DNA from: AC-32 sp035455445
Lineage (GTDB): Bacteria; Actinomycetota; Thermoleophilia; Gaiellales; Gaiellaceae
Assembly (NCBI GenBank): GCA_035455445.1
Contig: DATIFC010000180.1
Span: 1 to 9,672, forward strand
Reading direction: 5' to 3'
DNA length: 9,672 nucleotides
The notes under the pieces were generated by a model that was not told where the DNA came from, ran no database searches, and saw nothing but the letters and a program-made list of their open reading frames with translations. This document shows, piece by piece, positions 1 through 5,534 of the stretch (position 1 is the stretch's first letter; every line of letters begins with the position of its first letter). A program made the position numbers and the translations under genes.

Positions 1-1
1 C

Positions 2-73
2 GTGGCGAAGGTCGGCCCCGCGCCCTACCCGGCCGAGCCGCGGCCCTGCGCCTACCTCCTGCGCCTGGCCTGA
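2..73 (+). CDS. C-terminal end of an unidentified protein, cut by the window start
   Basis: An open frame enters from the left edge and ends at a TGA at 71-73, giving 23 residues that finish with CAYLLRLA. Every one of the 23 sense codons ends in G or C, the pattern of the real genes in this window, which is the main reason to call it coding. The fragment is too short to assign a family. It converges on the minus-strand nuclease-like gene and overlaps its last 22 bases. It could be a chance open frame in GC-rich DNA; the upstream sequence is needed to decide. Confidence 0.4.
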   Translation: MAKVGPAPYPAEPRPCAYLLRLA

Positions 74-405
74 CCGTACTTCGCGCGCAGGCGCGCGAAG
101 TCGCTGCGGTCGACCAGCGTCACCACCTCGCCGTACTGCGAACGTAGGTTCCGCAGCTTCCGCCGCTTCCGGGTCGCGAGGGACGGCTTCATCTCGGTGC
201 ACTCGATGTAGAGGCCTGCCTCGGGAAGGTAGAAGTCCGGCGTCATCGCCTCGAGCACATGACCGTCCTCGCCGCGCTCGAGCGCGAACGTGCGGGGCTC
301 GTACTCCCAGGGGATACCGGCCGCGTCGAGCAGCTCGGCCAGCTCGCGCTCGGATTCGTGCGCGAAACGCGGAACCTGCTTCCCACGGAAGTGCCGGAAC
401 GCCAC
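52..405 (-). CDS. PD-(D/E)XK nuclease-like single-domain protein
   Basis: This 117-residue protein looks like a minimal restriction-endonuclease fold. Visible are a helix with acidic residues (ESERELAELLD, 17-27), a strand beginning IPWEYEP (31-37), then TPDFYLP (55-61), followed by YIECTEMK (66-73). D57 with E71-x-K73 (or E68) matches the PD-x(n)-(D/E)-x-K metal-binding pattern. A basic helix with RKRRKLRNLR (79-88) follows. From memory, the pattern TPDFYLP...YIE.T..K...T.K.RKLR resembles an N-terminal extension on some actinobacterial hypoxanthine phosphoribosyltransferases; here it stands alone with no transferase domain. The start is the GTG at 403-405, the only possible start before an in-frame stop at 466-468; no spaced Shine-Dalgarno is seen, since GGGAG directly abuts it. 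Nuclease activity is unproven and the role unknown. Confidence 0.7.
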   Translation of the reverse strand: MAFRHFRGKQVPRFAHESERELAELLDAAGIPWEYEPRTFALERGEDGHVLEAMTPDFYLPEAGLYIECTEMKPSLATRKRRKLRNLRSQYGEVVTLVDRSDFARLRAKYGQARRRR

Positions 406-423
406 CTCCCAGGGATTGCCTGT

Positions 424-461
424 GGAAAAGTCGCCGAAACGCCGCCGGCTACGACGGCGGC
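424..461 (-). terminator. Candidate intrinsic terminator after the membrane protein gene
   Basis: A 7-base perfect stem (GCCGCCG at 441-447 paired with CGGCGGC at 455-461) with a 7-base loop overlaps the stop codon of the minus-strand membrane protein. Read on the minus strand, the stem is followed by GTTTCGGCGACTTTTCC, with two short T runs. This is weaker than a classical terminator but reasonable for GC-rich DNA. It would separate the protease/membrane-protein unit from the nuclease-like gene downstream. Confidence 0.35.
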
Positions 462-1177
462 TGGATCACGATCACGTTCTGCGAGATCCCGAGGTACTTG
501 TACCGCGTCCCGACCGTCAGGTCGTTCACCGTCTTCTGCTCGGCCGCGCGGATCTTCCCCGGGAGCGGCGCGCGCGCCTGCGGCAGCGTCTTGCGCAGCG
601 GGTTATGCAGGTTGCCTGAGAGGTCGTCGCGCCTGAAGAAGAGCGTCGAGCTGAGCGACTTCTCGCCCGGGCCGGGCGGGAAGAAGATCAGCACGTTGTC
701 GATCGGCTTCGCGTACTCGAGCGTGTACAGGGCGAGCTCGAGCGCCTCGCGCCGCAGGATCGTGCCGCGCGCCACCGTCGGCGCCCCCTCGGGGATCGCG
801 CACGTCTTCGAGTCGCCGCAGAGGATGTAGACGGCGGTGTCGTTGCGGGCGTAGGCCTTGTCGAGCGCCTTGACGTCGTCGGCCTTGACGACCGCGACGC
901 CCTGGAACTTCGAGCCGCTCTGTGCCCCGCCGAGCTTGATCGCGACGAGCTGATCGCCGCTCGGAAGTCGGTAGCCGCGGGCCACGTGGTCTGCGATCTC
1001 GAGCATCCGCGAGCTGGTGTCGGTGGCCGCGGGCCGCCAGCTCGACCACGGCGGCGGCGGCTGCGGGCCCTCCCGCTGCAAGAGCACGAGGAACGTGCCG
1101 ACGCCGATGCCCACGGCGGCGCCCAGGACGAGGTAGGCGGCCGCGAAGCGGCCCTTCGTGCCTAGACCGCGGGCCAT
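449..1177 (-). CDS. Single-pass membrane protein of unknown function, overlapping the FtsH-like gene
   Basis: A 242-residue protein. A short basic N-terminus (MARGLGTKGR) is followed by one hydrophobic segment (about 11-33, FAAAYLVLGA...FLVLL) and a proline-rich linker (REGPQPPPP, 35-43), then a soluble domain. The positive residues before the segment suggest the domain faces outward. The domain has mixed alpha/beta character and two cysteines, C120 and C126 (YILCGDSKTC), that could form a disulfide. No known family is recognised. The ATG at 1175-1177 lies inside the last codons of the upstream protease gene (16-base overlap), so translation is probably coupled; only a weak AAGG precedes it. 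The overlap suggests it works with the protease, perhaps as an accessory or adaptor subunit, which is inference. A longer open frame reading through this gene enters an unrelated frame of the protease and is not coding there. Confidence 0.8.
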   Translation of the reverse strand: MARGLGTKGRFAAAYLVLGAAVGIGVGTFLVLLQREGPQPPPPWSSWRPAATDTSSRMLEIADHVARGYRLPSGDQLVAIKLGGAQSGSKFQGVAVVKADDVKALDKAYARNDTAVYILCGDSKTCAIPEGAPTVARGTILRREALELALYTLEYAKPIDNVLIFFPPGPGEKSLSSTLFFRRDDLSGNLHNPLRKTLPQARAPLPGKIRAAEQKTVNDLTVGTRYKYLGISQNVIVIQPPS

Positions 1178-3582
1178 GCCTTTGCCTGGGTGAGGTCGAT
1201 CTTCGGGATCTTCAGCTTCGCCGCCTCGAGGATCTCGACGAGCTCGTCGCCGAACAGCTCCTTCTTCTCCACGAGGGCCTCGGCGATCTGCTCGACCGCC
1301 TTCTTGTTGTGGGAGATCAGCGCGTAGGCGGTGACGTACGCCTGGCCCAGCAGCTGGGCCGCGAGCGAGCGCTTGTCGCGATCGCCGAGCACGCCGGCGA
1401 GCGGGTCGTGGCCGAGCGCGCCGCCGTCGCCGGTGCGGTTCATGATCTGGAGCCCGATCTGCTCGAAGCGCTGCATGACGTCGTCGACCCTGTCCTCGGC
1501 GGCCTTGACGCGCTTCGCGAGCCTGCCGTTGGCGCGACCGTTCGACTCCGGGGCCTCGGGCGCCATGCCGCACGCCCCCACCATCCAGGCGGCCCGCGCG
1601 GTCGCGCTCTGGACGTCGCCGCCGACACCGGTCGAGTTCTCGCCGTAGAAGACCCGCTCCGCGGCCATCGCACCGAGGGCCCAGATGAGCTGCGCCATCT
1701 CCTCCGAGCGCCAGGAGCTGAAGCGCTCCTCCTTCTCGCGGGCCTGGTGATGGCCGAGGGCCGCACCGCGGCGGCGGATCGAGAGGCGCGTCGACTCCGC
1801 GCCCTTCATGTAGACGTGCGCGGCGGCTGCGTGGCCGGCCTCGTGGATCGCGACCGCGCGCGTCTCCTCCGGCACGTAGTCGGTCCCGATCGCCGTTCCG
1901 GACTCCACCGTCGTCATCGCCTCGACGATGTCGGGCCAGCTGAACGCGACGCGCCCGTCGTGGTGCGCGTGCGTCAGCGCCATCGAGCAGACCTGCTCGA
2001 TCATCGCGGGCGAGTAGCCGTTCGTGACCCGCGCGAGCTCGTCGCGGCGCTTCTCGGTGTCGAGGTCCTCGTCGTGGGCGACCTTCTGCAGGTAGAGGTC
2101 GAAGATGTCGAGCCGGTCGCCCTTGGTCGGCGTGCGGAACCAGACGTGGCGTCCCATGCGGCCCGGGCGGGTCAGCGCGGGGTCGAGCATCTCCATCGGG
2201 ACGTTGGTCGCGCCGATGAAATAGATCTGGTTGCCGGCCGGCCGCGCGTGCGGGAGCCTGAAGCTCATCTGGCCGACGCGCCGCGGGACGATGTAGAGCG
2301 CGTCGAGGAACGTGTTCAGCCGGTTCGTGAGCGCGCGGCGGAAGAACGGCGGGTTGTCGATCCCGTCCATCACGATCAGCAGCTGGTTCAGCGCCAGCTG
2401 CCCCTGGCCGCCGCCGAACATCCCGGGGAAGACCTGGTTCACGATCCGGCCGAGAAACGGCGTGCGCACGGCGACGGGAGGCTGCCGCTCGGCGAAGACG
2501 CGCTCGCGCCAGGCGCGGGACTCGAGCACGAGGTCCTCGCTCGGGTTGAGGGCCCCGTTCGGGCCGAAGAAGCAGAGGTCGTGGAAGCTCTGCGGCCGCG
2601 GCGTCATCATCCCCGCCGCCCCGCCGAGCGACTGGCGCCTCATCCCGACGGCGTCGATCTCGTCGATGAAGACGATGCACTGGCCGCCCCACTTGCGGGC
2701 GAGTTTCTTCGCCTTGCGCGCCATGTAGCGCACGATCACGACGTCCATCCCCATGAAGGTCTGCGCGAAGCCGGAGCCGGGGATCGTGACGATCGGCGAG
2801 TTGAACCCGGTCGCGATCGCCTTCGCGAGCATCGTCTTGCCCGTGCCGGGCGCGCCGAGGAAGAGCAGCCCGCGCTCGCGCCGGCCGCCGGCCTTCTCGA
2901 ACGCCTCGCCCGACTGCCAGAGGTTGACGACCCGCCGGACCTCCTCCTTCGCCTCGGCCTGGCCCCGGACGTCGTCGAGCTTCACGCCCCAGTCCGCGTC
3001 GCCCGGCTCGAAGCCCCGGATCTGGGACACGCCCATGAAGAGCAGCGGGCCCATCAGGATCCCGAAGTTGAAGACGAAGAAGAGGACGAAGGTGAAGAGG
3101 AGCCCGATGGTCTGGCCGTTCACCTTCGCCTTCGCGCTGAGCCAGTGCCACGAGTCGCGGGTCGTGCCCATGAGGCTCGCTGCGTCGGCGCCGTACCTGA
3201 GCACGCGCACGACGTAGATCGCGAAGACGATCAGCAGGAAGACGTAGACGAGCTTGGCCCACCAGCGCCAGAACCAGACGCGGCGGCGCGCGACCACGTC
3301 TTCCTCGCGCAAGCTCGGGTTGTCGATGCCGAAGAGGCTCGGCCACTCGATGAAGCGGTGGAAGATCAGGTCCAGCAGCCCGCGGAAGGCCGCGACCCCG
3401 AGGACGGTCGCGACGAGCGCCCAGCCGAGCGCGAGCTCCTGCATCTTGTAGAGCCAGACGAAGAGCGCCGGGCTCATCAACAGCGCCACCGCGGTGGCTG
3501 CGCGGCGGAGCGCCCGCCACTGATCGCTCAGCTCTCGGGACTGTTCGGTGGAGAGCGTTCCGACGACCGGGGCCGCGCTCAT
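1162..3582 (-). CDS. FtsH-like membrane AAA+ zinc metalloprotease with insertions in the ATPase domain
   Basis: An 806-residue FtsH relative: ATP-driven extraction and degradation of membrane or cytosolic proteins is the family role. The N-terminal 190 residues show about four hydrophobic segments (30-46, 52-73, 110-128, 159-185), against two in classical FtsH. The AAA+ module has Walker A GAPGTGKT (243-250), pore motif F276-M-G, Walker B IVFIDEID (303-310), and a second region of homology with GATN (457-460) and arginine fingers R475/R478. The M41-type protease has HEAGH (580-584) with D656 (GGDVQSAT) as likely third zinc ligand. Two stretches are longer than in E. coli FtsH: about 314-397 (about 67 extra residues) and 410-455 (about 38 extra). 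All catalytic residues are present, so activity is expected. The ATG at 3580-3582 has no Shine-Dalgarno. The gene diverges from an M48 protease and overlaps a membrane protein gene downstream. It is probably a paralogue rather than the housekeeping ftsH. Confidence 0.9.
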   Translation of the reverse strand: MSAAPVVGTLSTEQSRELSDQWRALRRAATAVALLMSPALFVWLYKMQELALGWALVATVLGVAAFRGLLDLIFHRFIEWPSLFGIDNPSLREEDVVARRRVWFWRWWAKLVYVFLLIVFAIYVVRVLRYGADAASLMGTTRDSWHWLSAKAKVNGQTIGLLFTFVLFFVFNFGILMGPLLFMGVSQIRGFEPGDADWGVKLDDVRGQAEAKEEVRRVVNLWQSGEAFEKAGGRRERGLLFLGAPGTGKTMLAKAIATGFNSPIVTIPGSGFAQTFMGMDVVIVRYMARKAKKLARKWGGQCIVFIDEIDAVGMRRQSLGGAAGMMTPRPQSFHDLCFFGPNGALNPSEDLVLESRAWRERVFAERQPPVAVRTPFLGRIVNQVFPGMFGGGQGQLALNQLLIVMDGIDNPPFFRRALTNRLNTFLDALYIVPRRVGQMSFRLPHARPAGNQIYFIGATNVPMEMLDPALTRPGRMGRHVWFRTPTKGDRLDIFDLYLQKVAHDEDLDTEKRRDELARVTNGYSPAMIEQVCSMALTHAHHDGRVAFSWPDIVEAMTTVESGTAIGTDYVPEETRAVAIHEAGHAAAAHVYMKGAESTRLSIRRRGAALGHHQAREKEERFSSWRSEEMAQLIWALGAMAAERVFYGENSTGVGGDVQSATARAAWMVGACGMAPEAPESNGRANGRLAKRVKAAEDRVDDVMQRFEQIGLQIMNRTGDGGALGHDPLAGVLGDRDKRSLAAQLLGQAYVTAYALISHNKKAVEQIAEALVEKKELFGDELVEILEAAKLKIPKIDLTQAKAWPAV

Positions 3583-3588
3583 CTACGC

Positions 3589-3594
3589 AGTGTA
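3589..3594 (-). promoter_or_regulatory. Candidate -10 element for the FtsH-like gene
   Basis: On the minus strand the hexamer TACACT fits the TAnnnT pattern and lies six bases before the ATG of the FtsH-like gene, which would place transcription start at or next to the start codon. This agrees with the missing Shine-Dalgarno and suggests a leaderless mRNA, common in actinobacteria. No convincing -35 hexamer was found 17-18 bases upstream, so support is weak. Confidence 0.25.
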
Positions 3595-3621
3595 GTTGCC
3601 ACTAAGCTCAGGTACTTCGAC

Positions 3622-4740
3622 GTGAACGCCTCGGATTCGTTTGCAGCAGAGGAGATCGAGCGGGCTCGCAGGTACCACCGGCCGCTGTACGCGGCGCTCT
3701 TCGTGGACTGGGCGTTGCAGCTCGGGGTGCTCGCCGCGATCGCGTTCGGCCCGCCCGGCGACTGGCTCTGGAACGCGACCGCTGGGCCCTGGTGGGCGCG
3801 TGTGCTCGAGCTGGCGGCGCTCGTGCTCGGGGTGCTGACGATCGTGCGGCTGCCGCTCTCGGCGTGGCGCGGCTGGGCCCGGGAGCGGCGCTGGGGCTTC
3901 TCGACGCAGACCCTCGGCGGCTGGCTCGCCGACGTGGCGAAGGGGTTCGCGCTCGGCGCCGTGCTGACGGGGGTCGCCCTGACGGCGCTCGTCTGGACGG
4001 CGCGGACCTGGCCCGACTGGTGGCCGGCGGTCGCGGCCCCGGGAGCCGCCGCGCTGGCGCTCGTCCTCAGCCTGCTCGCACCCCTGATCTTCGAGCGGCT
4101 CTTCAACCGCTTCTGGCCGTTGCCCGACGAGGAGCTCGCGCGCGACCTGCGCGAGCTCTCGGAGCGCGCGAGAGTGCCGGTGCGGACGATGCTCGTGACC
4201 GACGCGAGCCGGCGGACGACGAAGCACAACGCCTACGTCTCGGGCCTCGGGCCGACGCGGCGGCTCGTCCTCTTCGACACGCTGCTGAAGGATGCGCCGC
4301 GGGGGGAGCTGCGCGGGGTGGTGGCACACGAGCTCGGGCACCGGCGCTTCCGGCACGTGGCCCTCGGAACCGCGCTGGCGATGGCCGGCGCGGCGGCAGG
4401 CGTGCTCGCGCTCTGGCTCGTCTTCGAGTGGGACGGGCTCGTCTCCGCGGCCGGTGCGAGCGGGCCCGGCGACCCCCGCGCGGTGCCGCTCGTGCTGCTC
4501 GTGCTCTGGCTGCTGGAGGTGGGGGCGCTGCCCTTCGAGACGTGGCTCTCGCGAAGGTGGGAGCGCGCGGCCGACCGCTTCGCGCTCGAGCTGACCGGCG
4601 ACGGGCGCGCGCTCGAGGAGATGCACCGGCGCCTCGCGCTCGCGAACCTGTCGGACCTCGACCCGCCGCGGGTGCTCTACGCGCTGCTGTTCACCCATCC
4701 CACGCCCCCCGAACGGATCGCCGCCGCCCGCAGCGGGTAG
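3622..4740 (+). CDS. M48 family membrane zinc metalloprotease (Ste24/HtpX-like)
   Basis: A 372-residue integral membrane endopeptidase of the CAAX-protease/HtpX superfamily. The N-terminal half carries hydrophobic segments at about 23-42, 59-78, 107-125 and 136-155, like the M48 N-terminal membrane domain, and two more lie at about 247-268 and 288-304. The conserved HNAYVSGLG (202-210) and RLVLFDTLL (214-222) precede the zinc motif HELGH (236-240); E314 in WERAAD (313-318) fits the third ligand, and THPTPPERI (358-366) matches the family's C-terminal HP..ER motif. Family members remove damaged membrane proteins or trim prenylated substrates; prenylated targets are not expected in bacteria. 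The GTG at 3622 is the only plausible start in frame, with CAGG about nine bases upstream. It diverges from the FtsH-like protease across 39 bases. Confidence 0.9.
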   Translation: MNASDSFAAEEIERARRYHRPLYAALFVDWALQLGVLAAIAFGPPGDWLWNATAGPWWARVLELAALVLGVLTIVRLPLSAWRGWARERRWGFSTQTLGGWLADVAKGFALGAVLTGVALTALVWTARTWPDWWPAVAAPGAAALALVLSLLAPLIFERLFNRFWPLPDEELARDLRELSERARVPVRTMLVTDASRRTTKHNAYVSGLGPTRRLVLFDTLLKDAPRGELRGVVAHELGHRRFRHVALGTALAMAGAAAGVLALWLVFEWDGLVSAAGASGPGDPRAVPLVLLVLWLLEVGALPFETWLSRRWERAADRFALELTGDGRALEEMHRRLALANLSDLDPPRVLYALLFTHPTPPERIAAARSG

Positions 4741-4802
4741 TCCGGTGCCGGCGTGACCACGGCTGATCCGCTCGACCGCGAATGCCTCTAGAGTCCGACG
4801 GC

Positions 4803-5534
4803 GTGGCGGGGCTCGAGGGCATGACCGCGATCGTCACCGGCGCCTCGAGCGGGATCGGCGCCGCGATCGCGCGGGCGCTGGCGGCCGAGGGCATGCGCGT
4901 CGCCGGCGGCGCCCGGCGGGTCGAGCTGCTCGAGACCGAGATCAGGCTCGAGCTCGACGTGATGAACCGCGAGAGCTGCGAGCGCTTCGTCGAGCAGGCG
5001 CTGGGCGAGGTCGGCGGCCTCGACGTGCTCGTGAACAACGCGGGCCTCAGCCTCGGGCGCGATCCGTTCGAGCAGAGCACCGAGGAGGACGAGGAGACCG
5101 TGCTCGAGACGAACGTCCACGGCCTGCTGCGGATGACGCGCCTCTGCCTGCCGCACATCCGCGACGGCGGCCACATCGTCAACGTCGGCTCGGTCGCGGG
5201 GCGCCAGGCGTACGAGAACGCGGCCTCCTACGTCACGTCGAAGTTCGCCGTGCGCGGCTTCACCTACGCGCTGCGCGAGGACCTGCTCGGGCGGCCGATC
5301 CACCTGACGACCGTCGACCCCGGCCTCGTCGAGTCGAACTTCTCGCGCGTCCGCTTCCGCGGCGACGAGGAGCGGGCGACCGCCGTCTACGCGAACGTCG
5401 ACCCGCTGCGGCCCGAGGACGTGGCCGAGTGCGTCATCTTCGCCCTGACGCGACCGCCACACGTGAACGTCGACGAGCTCGTGGTCAAGGCGCTGGCGCA
5501 GTCGACGGCCGTCCGCATCCATCGGAACGCGTAG
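4803..5534 (+). CDS. Short-chain dehydrogenase/reductase, YdfG-like (3-hydroxy acid dehydrogenase type)
   Basis: A 243-residue classical SDR with a Rossmann fold. Visible are TGASSGIG (12-19), GARR after the second strand (R38/R39, favouring NADP), NNAG (78-81), N104, catalytic S130, and YVTSK with Y143 and K147, then DPG (172-174). The C-terminal part (NFSRVRF, PEDVAE, PPHVNVDELVV, ending in VRIHRN) closely follows E. coli YdfG as I recall it, an NADP-dependent 3-hydroxy acid/malonic semialdehyde enzyme; the true substrate is unknown. The stretch between the second helix and third strand is about ten residues shorter than in YdfG. I chose GTG 4803 because it gives the usual family start (MAGLEGMTAIVTG); ATG 4782 would add seven residues, and neither has a clear Shine-Dalgarno. 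Its TAG shares one base with the next gene's GTG. Confidence 0.88.
   Translation: MAGLEGMTAIVTGASSGIGAAIARALAAEGMRVAGGARRVELLETEIRLELDVMNRESCERFVEQALGEVGGLDVLVNNAGLSLGRDPFEQSTEEDEETVLETNVHGLLRMTRLCLPHIRDGGHIVNVGSVAGRQAYENAASYVTSKFAVRGFTYALREDLLGRPIHLTTVDPGLVESNFSRVRFRGDEERATAVYANVDPLRPEDVAECVIFALTRPPHVNVDELVVKALAQSTAVRIHRNA

Noticed and set aside
449..3520. A 1023-codon minus-strand frame that would fuse a large region to the membrane protein
   Set aside because: Upstream of ATG 1177 it is a shifted frame of the FtsH-like gene with low-complexity arginine/alanine/proline content. The hydrophobic N-terminus at 1177 marks the true start.
3603..3608. TAAGCT as a -10 element for the M48 gene
   Set aside because: It fits TAnnnT only, with no -35 at a suitable distance; too common a pattern to annotate.
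1309..4740. A plus-strand open frame of 1143 codons spanning the FtsH-like gene and the M48 gene
   Set aside because: Only its last part (from GTG 3622) is the M48 protease. The first two thirds are antisense to a gene with intact AAA+ and HEAGH motifs, are rich in R, A, D, E and V as expected of a shadow frame in GC-rich DNA, and show no domain.
4782..4802. Upstream ATG at 4782 as the dehydrogenase start
   Set aside because: It is possible, but it adds seven residues before the usual family start and has no Shine-Dalgarno. A TAnnnT hexamer (TAGAGT, 4789-4794) inside this stretch could even serve a leaderless transcript starting at GTG 4803. Left open.
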